42,997 nucleotides of DNA, from contig JAHDWK010000043.1 in assembly GCA_023382655.1 (NCBI GenBank), positions 1 to 42,997 of the forward strand, written 5' to 3'. A program made the translations under genes and the position numbers. Shown here in pieces: positions 24,368 through 32,955 of the stretch. The notes under the pieces are model-generated. The model did not search any database, was not told the DNA's origin, and saw nothing but the letters and a program-made list of their open reading frames with translations. Every line of letters starts with the position of its first letter. Positions within the stretch are counted from its first letter, which is position 1. This stretch comes from Anaerolineae bacterium (GTDB lineage Bacteria; Chloroflexota; Anaerolineae; Promineifilales; Promineifilaceae).

Positions 24368-25873
24368 ATGGAAATGTATCAAGAGCAGGAAGTCTGGTTC
24401 ATCACCGGCAGCCAACATTTGTATGGGCCGGAAGCATTAGAGCAGGTGGCGGCCAACGCACAAGTGATGGTGGAAGGCATGAACGCCTCCAGCAAACTGC
24501 CCGTCCGCCTGGTTTTTAAGCCGGTGCTGACCACCCCCGAAGCCATTTATAACCTCTGTCTGGAAGCCAACAGCGCCCGTTCATGTATTGGCTTAATCGC
24601 CTGGATGCATACCTTTTCCCCGGCCAAAATGTGGATCGCCGGGCTGAAAGTGCTGCGCAAACCGCTGCTCGATTTCCACACCCAATTCAACCGGGACATC
24701 CCCTGGGACACCATTGATATGGATTTTATGAACCTCAACCAGACGGCGCACGGTGGACGCGAGTTTGGGTTTATCAATGCGCGCATGAGACGGTCCCCCA
24801 AAATGGTCGTCGGCCACTGGCAGGATGAAGAAGCGCTGGCCCGCATCAACGTCTGGGCGCGGGCGGCGGCCGCCTGGGCTGACTGGCAAACGGCCAAAAT
24901 CGCCCGTTTTGGCGACAATATGCGCCAGGTGGCCGTCACCGAGGGGGATAAAGTCGCCGCCCAGACGCAGTTTGGCTACAGTGTCAATGGTTACGGCGTG
25001 GGCGACCTGGTGCAGGTGATGAACGCCGTCACCAATGCCGAAATTGACCACCTGCTCGACCGGTATGAAACGGCATACACCGTCATGCCCTCTTTGCAGT
25101 GGGACGGGGCACAGCGCCAATCTCTGCGCGAAGCGGCCCGCATTGAACAAGGGTTGCGCCGGTTTTTAGAAGAAGGTGGCTTCCAGGCATTTACCACCAC
25201 CTTTGAAGATTTACATGGCCTGACCCAACTACCTGGCCTGGCCGTGCAACGGCTGATGGCCGATAGTTATGGTTTTGGCGCGGAAGGGGATTGGAAAACG
25301 GCCGCGCTGCTGCGGGCCATGAAGGTGATGGCGATGGGCTTGCCAGGCGGTACCTCCTTTATGGAAGATTACACCTACCATTTTGAACCGGGAAACATGA
25401 AGGTACTGGGGGCGCATATGCTAGAAATTTGCCCTTCGATTGCCGAGGGCAAACCTTCGCTGGAAATTCACCCTCTGGGCATTGGCGGCAAGGAAGACCC
25501 GGTGCGCCTGGTGTTTAATACCCCACCTGGCCCCGGCTTGAATGCCACCCTGATTGACATGGGCAATCGTTTCCGCCTGGTAGTGAACACGGTAGAAGTT
25601 GTGCCGCCGGATGCGCCGCTGCCCAAATTGCCGGTGGCCCGCGCTGTCTGGGTTCCCAACCCCAATCTCAAGGTGGCCGTGGCCGCCTGGGCATATGCGG
25701 GTGGGGCACACCATACCGGCTTTAGCCAGGCGCTCACGGTGGAACATCTGGAAGATTTTGCCGCCATGGCTGGTTTGGAAATGCTGTTGATTGACGAAAC
25801 TACCACCCTGAGCGACTTTCAAAAGGAACTGCGCTGGAACGAACTATACTACCACCTGGCGAGAGGGCTTTGA
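24368..25873 (+). CDS. araA: L-arabinose isomerase
   Basis: A 501-residue enzyme, the same length as E. coli AraA, converting L-arabinose to L-ribulose with a divalent metal. The start WFITGSQHLYGPEAL is diagnostic; FHTQFNRDIPWDTIDMDFMN, SFMEDYTYHFEPGN and GAHMLEICPSIAEGKPS carry the catalytic Glu and metal-binding His regions, and GGAHHTGFS the last metal His. ATG at 24368 is chosen for its eight-base spacing from GGAG; GTG at 24359 overlaps that site. It is a single-gene unit, divergent from the repressor, ending in a clear terminator. It contains no exact ACGGCCGT octamer. Confidence 0.96.
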   Translation: MEMYQEQEVWFITGSQHLYGPEALEQVAANAQVMVEGMNASSKLPVRLVFKPVLTTPEAIYNLCLEANSARSCIGLIAWMHTFSPAKMWIAGLKVLRKPLLDFHTQFNRDIPWDTIDMDFMNLNQTAHGGREFGFINARMRRSPKMVVGHWQDEEALARINVWARAAAAWADWQTAKIARFGDNMRQVAVTEGDKVAAQTQFGYSVNGYGVGDLVQVMNAVTNAEIDHLLDRYETAYTVMPSLQWDGAQRQSLREAARIEQGLRRFLEEGGFQAFTTTFEDLHGLTQLPGLAVQRLMADSYGFGAEGDWKTAALLRAMKVMAMGLPGGTSFMEDYTYHFEPGNMKVLGAHMLEICPSIAEGKPSLEIHPLGIGGKEDPVRLVFNTPPGPGLNATLIDMGNRFRLVVNTVEVVPPDAPLPKLPVARAVWVPNPNLKVAVAAWAYAGGAHHTGFSQALTVEHLEDFAAMAGLEMLLIDETTTLSDFQKELRWNELYYHLARGL

Positions 25874-25875
25874 TA

Positions 25876-25909
25876 AAAAACAGCCTGGCTTCTTGACCAG
25901 GCTGTTTTT
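25876..25909 (+). terminator. Intrinsic terminator of araA
   Basis: AAAAACAGCCTGG (25876-25888) pairs with CCAGGCTGTTTTT (25897-25909) around an eight-base loop, beginning three bases after the araA stop codon and ending in a T-run. The A-run on the other side could make it work in both directions. Confidence 0.92.
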
Positions 25910-26021
25910 CAATTGTACGTGCTGACTTTGCACTGCACTAATTGTGGTGCTGTTTTGCACTGGTTCTAGGGTGTAATAGTTGGGGAATTTTGTTGTAAAT
26001 TGGCATTGAAATTATTAGTGG

Positions 26022-26358
26022 ACCAATCCACATGAGGCACACTTCAGCGAACTAGAAGACCCCCGCACCAGTCACCTCAACGACCATCCGCTCATCAATA
26101 TCCTGACCATCACATTATGTGCTGTCATTGCTGGCGCCGAAAGCTGGACAGATGTCGAAAACTTCGGCCAGCAGAAACAAACCTGGTTAGCGCAATTTCT
26201 CGATTTAAGCAAGGGGATTCCCTCTCACGATATATTTCGTGTTTGCCCGCCTAGACCCAGAGCAGTTTCGCAAAAGCTTTCTGGGTTGGGTGCAAGCTGT
26301 TTTTGAAGTCACCCATGGGCAAGTGATCGCCCTTAACGGTAAACAATTACGACGCTCC
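26022..26358 (+). pseudogene. ISAs1-family transposase remnant, N-terminal part
   Basis: Translation from 26022 gives HFSELEDPRTSHLNDHPLIN, then LTITLCAVIAGAESWTDVEN and GIPSHDIF, the DDE_Tnp_1-associated N-terminal domain of ISAs1-family transposases. A frameshift near 26236 moves the match to the next frame (FARLDPEQFRKSF, then VIALNGKQLRRS). In intact members the last motif reads DGK; here Asp is Asn. Homology stops at about 26358, where the catalytic domain should continue, so the element is truncated as well as frameshifted. It has no start codon and is not functional. Its 3' end overlaps the convergent fusion gene. The 112 bases before it (25910-26021) hold no gene. Confidence 0.88.
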
Positions 26359-29300
26359 CACTTTTTCCAGGTGGGCCAGCATCAATGGGTAGACATCCTG
26401 CGCCGCGTTACGGCCGAAGATACAATCAATGTGCCCATACTTTTCGATGATATGCCGCCGGTATAAACTGGGGTCATTATGCGCCGCCAGCCAGGTGCAG
26501 GTACGCGCCGTGCTGTCGGGCGTCCAGGTCTGGTTTTCCGCACCGTGAATGAAGGTGATGGGTATCGCCAGCCGCGCCACGTGCGGCATGTAGCTATCTT
26601 GCCCATCCGCCGCAACCAGCCGTCCCGCCCGTGTCAACTCACCCAGGTGGCGGAAGTTGCTGATGGAAGCGATGCCAAAAAGCTCGTGCAGGGCGGCATG
26701 GGTAGCGTTGTTCAACTGGTCGTGTTCATACAGTGGCGCGTAAAGGAAGCTAATTCGGTAACAGACGGGATTATTGCACTGTTCTTCCCGTTCTGTCACC
26801 GGATAGAGCCGCAGGGCACGGTTGTACAGTTGGTCCAGCCAGTTATCGTGCCGGTCGGTATACATCGTCAGGTTATCCACCTGAATTGTTTCCAGGAATT
26901 TGTCCAGGTACAGCCCGGAGCGAATTTTGTTGGCCGATATGACGTTGAGGTGCGCCCCCACCTGAGAGCAAACGGCCGAACGCACCCCGTCCAACCCGGC
27001 CAACATCGCCATCATAAAGGTAATGGCCCCGTAACAATGGACAATGACATCAACGGCCTCGGCGCCGGTCAGGGCGCGCACCGTTTGCACGGCCGCCGGC
27101 CAGTCATAGTTGGCAATATCATCGGCCGTGTATTGGGTATCGGCGTAAGGCAGTTCAATGCTGGAACGGTAATCGAGCAGCCAGACATCATAACCCTGGG
27201 CGTACAGATACTCGGTCAGGTTGGTATCAATGGTGTCAATGGCGAAGGCCAGGCTGGAGACGCCCAACCCATGTACCAGCATCACCGGCCCTTTCGGGCC
27301 ACCCTGGTAACGGGTCAGGCGCAGGCGCAGACCATCGGCGGTGTGGAAAAAGTGAACGTCGGGGGCGGCGGTGCGCAACGGCCGTTTCTGGCGCGGCGGC
27401 GCCTCCGGATCAAAACCGGTGGCGCGGGCAAAGATGCCGCCGTAAATATCAAACAACACCCCGCCAAAGTAACGGCCGAAGTGGGCGGTCGCTTCCAGGC
27501 GCTGCCGTTTGCTGCGGGCGTTTAAGATCGTCAGCGTACTGATTTGCCGGGCAAAATCATCGGCCGTGATGCGCAAAATCCCTTTGCCCACCACCGCGCC
27601 GCTTTCGTCTGTGCCCTCAAAAACGGTGATGTACAACGTTGTTGTATCCGGCCACAAATCCAGCCCGGCGTCATCCCGGATGAGCTTGAAGCCATCAAAA
27701 TAATACGTGTGTCCGTCAACCGCGGAGAGCTTCAGGCGATAGATCATCCGCCGCAGGCGGGCCGGGTCGTGGGGGTCAGCCACCGCCAGGTTGAAACAGC
27801 CTTCTGTGATGACCAACGGCTGCGGTGACAGGGCCGGTGCGGTCACGATGCCGGTGACGCCGCTGGTGTATTCTGGCGACTCCATAAACCGCTCCATATC
27901 CTCAATGCGGATGGTGACGATGAACTGGAACGAGGAGCCATCAGCTTGGCCACGTTCCCAGCCAGCCTGAAAATCTGAGCGGACGGCCGTGGAGAAGTAC
28001 CCCTTCATCGTTTCGGTAAATTGCACACCCAATACCTCAGGCTGGGGGGCAGTAAAGGGGGCTACCGGATGGAAGCTGTAATCAATATGCCAACCGCGAT
28101 CCTGCGCCAGCATCATCATGGTGCGTTCGGCCAGGGCGGAAATGGTCAGCAGCGGGTTCGCCCCCAGAGAGCGGGGCACAACGGCGGCATCACACACATA
28201 CAGCCCATCGTGTACGGCCGTGCCGCTGTTCCCGGCAAACACCTGCCCTTTGTGGTTTACCACCCCTCGCTGCGCATCCTCGGCCATCACACAGCCGCCC
28301 AATGGGTGCGCCGTAATCATCCCGCCCATGCCCCATTTCTGTGACCAGAGCGGGTTAGCCAGATATGTGCCGCCAATGGCCTGCGTGGCCTGCTTCAGGC
28401 GCTGGTTGACCCCGGCCATAAATGGCTGGCGGCCCCCATTCGGCCAGGTGATACGCAGGCGATCCGCTGCCAGGGTGAGACGGCCGTGGCTGTCATCATG
28501 CGCCATCACCAGGAAAATCTGTGTGTGATTGACCGCGCCCTCATACGGCCCGCGTACCAGACTCTCCAACTGGCGCAGCTTTTCGGCAGACTCATCGCGC
28601 CGGCCGCCATCGGTATCTTGCCCGTTCACCTTGGCCGCACCGGCCAACAGGCCGGGCAATTCTTTGGCTACCGGGCTGAAGATAGCCCCCTCTTCAATAA
28701 TCAGGCCGTCGTCCAGGTTGGGTGTGTCGCGTAAATCAATCGCCCCGGTGATGGTTGGGCCTACTGGCGGCCGTTTATCGGCGTTTGGCCCCCGGCCAAC
28801 GGCGTTCACCACCACATCCGCATTATACGCTGCGCCGCCCACGTCACCATTACCGGAAAAATGGCAGCCTAACTGGTCAGACAGGGACAATCCGGCCGCT
28901 TTGGAGCGCAGCAAAATTTCATTGGTCCCCATTGTGCCTGCGGCTACGACGACGATGTCCGCACTGACAAAAGCGGGAGGCGCATGGAAAACTTCGCCGT
29001 CACTTTCCAGAGGGAGGTAATGAACCACCCAACGGCCGTTTCGCCGTTCAATGGTGCGCACATCCACCTGCGTATAAATCTCCGCGCCGTACTGGTGGGC
29101 ATCGGGCAGGTAGTTCATCAGGGTGGTATTCTTGGCGCCGGTGTTACATCCGGCCATGCAGTCGCCGCACAGCGTACAGGCGGGCTGGGGAATACCCACC
29201 GGGTTGACACCTTCCTCAAAATTCACGTTGAGTTTCAGCCGGTAAAAATCACCGCCCAACGCCGCCGCCGATTTTCCTAAAGCCTGCAATTTAGGCAGGG

Positions 29301-29763
29301 CGGGGAAATGTTCCGGGTAAGGGGTGGGCCGCAGCATCTCTTCGGCGCGCTGGAAGCCCGCTTCTAACAGGGTCGTCACGTCATCACGTAAGGCTTGCGG
29401 CCAGCGGGGGTCGGCAAAGACACGGCCGTCCGGCCGGATGGCCACGTTGGCGTTAATGAGCGAGGTGCCGCCCAACCCGCAGCCGGTCAACACCGACATA
29501 TCCTCGTTGACATGGTAATGATAAAGACCGGACCGTGAACCCAGGTGGCTGTCCTGCGTGTTCACCTGGGTTTCGGCCAGACATTCGGCTGTGGTGTCGG
29601 GGTAATCCCCAGGGTGGATTTCTTTGCCCCGTTCCAGGACACAAACCTGCTGCCCGGCGCGGGCCAGGCGGGAGGCGGCAATGCCCCCGCCATAACCAGA
29701 ACCAATGACCACAACCTGGTAGTGGTCTTTCATCTGCGTGAGAGGAGAAGATAACCGTTTCAT
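26347..29763 (-). CDS. GMC oxidoreductase / alpha-beta hydrolase fusion
   Basis: An 1138-residue protein. Residues about 13-600 are a cholesterol-oxidase-like GMC flavoprotein: FAD-binding GSGYGGG (21-27), TGCGLGGTS, and the C-terminal HPLGGC and GANPLLTISALAERT motifs. A CX2CX2CX3C cluster (C196, C199, C202, C206) could hold an iron-sulfur cluster. Residues about 600-790 form a linking beta-rich domain. Residues about 800-1138 are an alpha/beta hydrolase with MLVHGLGVS, a nucleophile elbow reading HCYG (Cys910 where Ser is usual) and a catalytic-type His1111 (KYGHID). ATG at 29763 has AAAGGAAA upstream. A role in oxidising and cleaving a sterol-like or hydrophobic alcohol is inferred. Its stop lies in the transposase remnant. 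Confidence 0.88.
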   Translation of the reverse strand: MKRLSSPLTQMKDHYQVVVIGSGYGGGIAASRLARAGQQVCVLERGKEIHPGDYPDTTAECLAETQVNTQDSHLGSRSGLYHYHVNEDMSVLTGCGLGGTSLINANVAIRPDGRVFADPRWPQALRDDVTTLLEAGFQRAEEMLRPTPYPEHFPALPKLQALGKSAAALGGDFYRLKLNVNFEEGVNPVGIPQPACTLCGDCMAGCNTGAKNTTLMNYLPDAHQYGAEIYTQVDVRTIERRNGRWVVHYLPLESDGEVFHAPPAFVSADIVVVAAGTMGTNEILLRSKAAGLSLSDQLGCHFSGNGDVGGAAYNADVVVNAVGRGPNADKRPPVGPTITGAIDLRDTPNLDDGLIIEEGAIFSPVAKELPGLLAGAAKVNGQDTDGGRRDESAEKLRQLESLVRGPYEGAVNHTQIFLVMAHDDSHGRLTLAADRLRITWPNGGRQPFMAGVNQRLKQATQAIGGTYLANPLWSQKWGMGGMITAHPLGGCVMAEDAQRGVVNHKGQVFAGNSGTAVHDGLYVCDAAVVPRSLGANPLLTISALAERTMMMLAQDRGWHIDYSFHPVAPFTAPQPEVLGVQFTETMKGYFSTAVRSDFQAGWERGQADGSSFQFIVTIRIEDMERFMESPEYTSGVTGIVTAPALSPQPLVITEGCFNLAVADPHDPARLRRMIYRLKLSAVDGHTYYFDGFKLIRDDAGLDLWPDTTTLYITVFEGTDESGAVVGKGILRITADDFARQISTLTILNARSKRQRLEATAHFGRYFGGVLFDIYGGIFARATGFDPEAPPRQKRPLRTAAPDVHFFHTADGLRLRLTRYQGGPKGPVMLVHGLGVSSLAFAIDTIDTNLTEYLYAQGYDVWLLDYRSSIELPYADTQYTADDIANYDWPAAVQTVRALTGAEAVDVIVHCYGAITFMMAMLAGLDGVRSAVCSQVGAHLNVISANKIRSGLYLDKFLETIQVDNLTMYTDRHDNWLDQLYNRALRLYPVTEREEQCNNPVCYRISFLYAPLYEHDQLNNATHAALHELFGIASISNFRHLGELTRAGRLVAADGQDSYMPHVARLAIPITFIHGAENQTWTPDSTARTCTWLAAHNDPSLYRRHIIEKYGHIDCIFGRNAAQDVYPLMLAHLEKVGAS

Positions 29764-30351
29764 CGTTTATATTTCCTTTGGCGATTCAGCAATCGCCGTT
29801 ATCTGATTAACACCAGGGTGATGGTGGCTGCCAGGTACTCTACGGCCGTATCGTTGAAGTAGCGTTGAGGCGACGGCCGTGACGTGGGGGAACGATGCTC
29901 CGGGGAGGTTTGAAATTAGCCCGATGTGGGTGGGGCAGCAGTGTCGGCTAAAGGGGCAGGAAGGGAGATGGCAGTAACGGTGGGTTCGTTTATTTCCAAA
30001 ACTGGGCGTATGGTAGCTGGCAGAATTGATACGCTGGATGCCAGGGGATACGTGGCCTCTATAAAGTCATTAACAAATGGGTGAACGGCCGGTGAAATAA
30101 TGACCAAATGGGCTGCACCACCTCAGACTTGAAAGGAAACATCATCCCAAGAGTGGGACGGCAGTAAACTAAAAGCACACTGCCCGACAATACCGCGAAG
30201 GCGCTCTGTACAATTTGCAAATCTACGTTTCCATGCTGGTTGACAGCCGGACCCTGATCTGTCATTGAGTATGCAGCCGCAGGTCACAGGCTTGATCGGC
30301 CCACCAGACGTCTCGCCCATTATTCAACTTACCGCAAACGGTCACAAATGA
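29764..30351. other. Region without an intact gene; possible decayed minus-strand coding
   Basis: No intact gene is seen. On the minus strand three short open stretches in different frames (about 29801-29918, 29916-30107 and 30059-30265) look protein-like, for example QRYFNDTAVEYLAATITLVL ending in a stop at about 29803. They lack good starts and are not recognised, so they may be a decayed gene or chance. Two ACGGCCGT octamers lie 31 bases apart at 29842 and 29873. Confidence 0.35.
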
Positions 30352-30380
30352 TTGAGTTTACCGGTCGGTTGGCATATATT
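30352..30380 (+). promoter_or_regulatory. Promoter upstream of the polysaccharide cluster
   Basis: TTGAGT (30352-30357) and TATATT (30375-30380) are 17 bases apart, a good sigma-70-type match, and lie upstream of the small open frame at 30470 and the Wzz-like gene. Confidence 0.6.
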
Positions 30381-30469
30381 CTGGCTGCATAACTCGCCAT
30401 CTCTTTTTCAGAGGGAAAGTTACTCATCATGATCTCCACGCCAATCCATCATCCTCACTTGGGACTGGT

Positions 30470-30742
30470 TTGTCTGCTTCTTATGAAGACACACGTGGGC
30501 TAGAGCCGGTCGGGCTCGTGCAGCAGCAGCTTGAATCTGTCCAACGCCGGATGTTTGTCGCGCTGGGTGCGGCCTTGACCTTTCTTTTATTTATGTATTC
30601 GGGGGCCGATCAGGTGGGGCGAGAGGCAGCCGTCCTACTGCTGAAAGGCCCGCTGCGCCTGCAGAATTTCATGGGCGGCTTGTGGTCTCAGGGTCAGGAT
30701 ACGGCCGTGAGTTTGATAGTGGATGCAGCGCTGCCGGAGTAG
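30470..30742 (+). CDS. Small membrane protein, uncharacterised
   Basis: A 90-residue open frame with one membrane segment (MFVALGAALTFLLFMYSGA, about residues 28-46) and an amphipathic tail. No family is recognised. The start is unclear: the frame opens with TTG at 30470, has no upstream ATG, and the ATG at 30552 begins just at the membrane segment. An ATG at 30429 with a fair ribosome site is in another frame and gives only 24 codons, so a frameshift is possible. It precedes the Wzz-like gene by 142 bases on the same strand. Confidence 0.45.
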   Translation: MSASYEDTRGLEPVGLVQQQLESVQRRMFVALGAALTFLLFMYSGADQVGREAAVLLLKGPLRLQNFMGGLWSQGQDTAVSLIVDAALPE

Positions 30743-30884
30743 GTAGGATCGGCAATCATGTCACTGAAAGTAAACGTTGATACCGGGCTTGCCTGCTTGC
30801 TTATCTCCGTAAATTTTCTTGGAATTATCTAAATGGATAAACTAGAGTTAAAATAGTCCCGTCATAAATTGGCGGAGTTGTTGC

Positions 30885-32084
30885 ATGGACGACACATTTG
30901 ACTTCCACCCCTATATGGATGCGCTCCTGCGGCGCTGGCGGCTTATCGTCGGCGGCACAATACTGGCTGGTGTACTGGCAGCTCTTTTGAGTTTCCTGAT
31001 CCCGCCCACTTACGAAGCCAGCGCCCTCGTTCTGGTCGCCACACCGCACCAACTTGTCCAGTTCGACCCCCGCTTTGAGACAGTAGACGAAGGTCGCCCT
31101 CTGCCCGCCTATCCCCAATTAGCCACTAGCGACTATATCTTGCAAACCCTGCTGGCACAAATCGCACCAGAGGTAACAGAGCCGAAAACAGTGCGTGATT
31201 TGCGGGAAATGATCGCCGTGGCCGCGCTTGCTGATCCCAGCCTGCTGCGTCTGACGGTTCGCCATCGTGATCCGGCCACGGCTACGCTCATAGCCAACCG
31301 GTGGGCAGATTTGCTCGTAGTCCAGGTTAACGAACTGCTAGGTGACCAGGGGAGCGAGTGGGTTCAATTTTTTACGGCCCAGCGCGACGCAGCCCGCCGC
31401 CACCTCGACGTCGCCGAACAAGCGATGGGTGATTTCCAGGCGGCCAACCGGGTGCGTCTGGTCACGGCCGAATTGCTGGCCCTGGAAAATTCTCTGAGCT
31501 TACTCCTGACCAAACAACAGAACGTCGAACTTTTGCAGGGCGATATTGCTGCCCTGCGCACGCAACTGGTGGCGCAAGAAGGCCCAGTGCTGCTGGCCGA
31601 TCATGTGGCCATCCTTCTTTTATATCAGCGCACTTTCGGGGATGACCAACCGGACTTGCCTGTCGAGGTGCAAATTGATAGCGCCTTTCTGGCCACGGCC
31701 GATCGCCAGCAACTTATTACCACCCTGGACACGTTACAGGCAACTTTGCTGGCGGCTGCCAGCAACATTGGCAACCAGGCGGGTATGCTTGAACCACCAA
31801 TCCTGGCCTTGCAGCACGAGCTTGAGACCCTGACCAACGAGGAGAAACGGCTGCGCCAGGAAGTAGAGTTGGCCACAGAGAGTTACACGGCTCTGGCGCG
31901 GCAGGTGATCGGACAGGAAATTACATCGCAAGATGCCCGCCGCGGCCTGCGGCTGGCCAGCCCGGCCATCATTGCCGCAGAGCCAGTCGCCCCGCGCAAA
32001 TTACTCAACGGTGTTCTGGCCGCTGTTGTGGCCTTCATGGCCTTTGTCATGATGACCATTTTCCGCCAGTGGTATAGTGAATAA
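30885..32084 (+). CDS. Wzz/chain-length-determinant-like protein
   Basis: A 399-residue membrane protein. An N-terminal helix (VGGTILAGVLAALLSFLIP, about 22-40) and a C-terminal helix (VLAAVVAFMAFVMMTIF, about 374-391) flank an extracellular region with long coiled-coil stretches, the layout of polysaccharide co-polymerases that set glycan chain length. There is no cytoplasmic tyrosine kinase domain. ATG at 30885 has GGAG 8 bases upstream. It heads a compact run of polysaccharide genes. Confidence 0.87.
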   Translation: MDDTFDFHPYMDALLRRWRLIVGGTILAGVLAALLSFLIPPTYEASALVLVATPHQLVQFDPRFETVDEGRPLPAYPQLATSDYILQTLLAQIAPEVTEPKTVRDLREMIAVAALADPSLLRLTVRHRDPATATLIANRWADLLVVQVNELLGDQGSEWVQFFTAQRDAARRHLDVAEQAMGDFQAANRVRLVTAELLALENSLSLLLTKQQNVELLQGDIAALRTQLVAQEGPVLLADHVAILLLYQRTFGDDQPDLPVEVQIDSAFLATADRQQLITTLDTLQATLLAAASNIGNQAGMLEPPILALQHELETLTNEEKRLRQEVELATESYTALARQVIGQEITSQDARRGLRLASPAIIAAEPVAPRKLLNGVLAAVVAFMAFVMMTIFRQWYSE

Positions 32085-32089
32085 AACTG

Positions 32090-32953
32090 ATGCTGCGATC
32101 AATGACACGCCCTGTGGGGATAGTTTTCCTGGCAATGCTCCTGTTTTCCCCTTTGCCGCGTGGTTGGGGAGCGCTGCAAAGGAACTATGCTTTTGTCGTC
32201 CTAAATCAGTTACCGTCGCTGTTCACCTCAGAGATAGATTCGACGATTCTTGCCAGAACGGAAACGCAGCTTCGGACTGCGCTTCGCTACCACCCTGAAG
32301 GCGCATCCACCTGGCGAACGCTGGCTTTGGTGCAGCGGGCGCAGGGCACAAAGGCTCCGGCTGGCCTGGATGCCTATGATTTGCTGCAATGGGGGTGGCA
32401 AAAGCAACAAGGAGGCGACTGGGCGGCGGCGAGCTATTTGTACCAATGGGCGACGGCCGTTGCGCCAGAGCTGGGCGATACCTGGTACCGTTTAGGGTCC
32501 GTTTACCAGGCCCAAGAGAATTGGACGGCGGCGAGCCAGGCGTATGAACAGGCGTTAGCTACCAACCAGTTTGGCGATACGGCTGCCCAAGCCGCCACCC
32601 ATTATCAATTAGGCGAATTACTCTTGTGGCAAAATGGCGATCCGGCCACGGCCGTGCCTCACTATCGGGCAGCACTCGCTATCAACCCCACCGACCACTG
32701 GGCGCAATTGCGCCTCGGTTACGCCCTATATTGGAGCGCCGCCGATGTGGTGGCCGCCGAAACGGAGATTTTGGCGGCGATTGCCCAATGGCCGGACGAA
32801 AAATATCTGAAATGGCCCTACTTTTACCTGGGCGAAATTTACGAGAACGCTGGCCTGTCGGACCAGGCGATTGCCGCCTACGAGCGTGTCATAGCCCTTG
32901 ATCCGGCTGACGAGCGCGTTCTTGCCCGCCTCGCCCTTTTACGGAGCCGTTAA
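32090..32953 (+). CDS. TPR-repeat protein with N-terminal signal/anchor
   Basis: A 287-residue protein with a hydrophobic N-terminus (residues 8-22, VGIVFLAMLLFSPLP), then a helical region with about five tetratricopeptide-like repeats, for example TWYRLGSVYQAQENWTAASQ and KWPYFYLGEIYENAGLSDQA. It is probably extracytoplasmic or membrane-tethered and may scaffold the polysaccharide machinery. Five bases separate it from the Wzz-like gene and two bases from the flippase gene. Confidence 0.85.
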   Translation: MLRSMTRPVGIVFLAMLLFSPLPRGWGALQRNYAFVVLNQLPSLFTSEIDSTILARTETQLRTALRYHPEGASTWRTLALVQRAQGTKAPAGLDAYDLLQWGWQKQQGGDWAAASYLYQWATAVAPELGDTWYRLGSVYQAQENWTAASQAYEQALATNQFGDTAAQAATHYQLGELLLWQNGDPATAVPHYRAALAINPTDHWAQLRLGYALYWSAADVVAAETEILAAIAQWPDEKYLKWPYFYLGEIYENAGLSDQAIAAYERVIALDPADERVLARLALLRSR

Positions 32954-32955
32954 CC

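Noticed and set aside
26479..27525. Open frame of 348 codons on the plus strand opposite the fusion gene
   Set aside because: It mirrors the alpha/beta hydrolase domain and shows no domain of its own.
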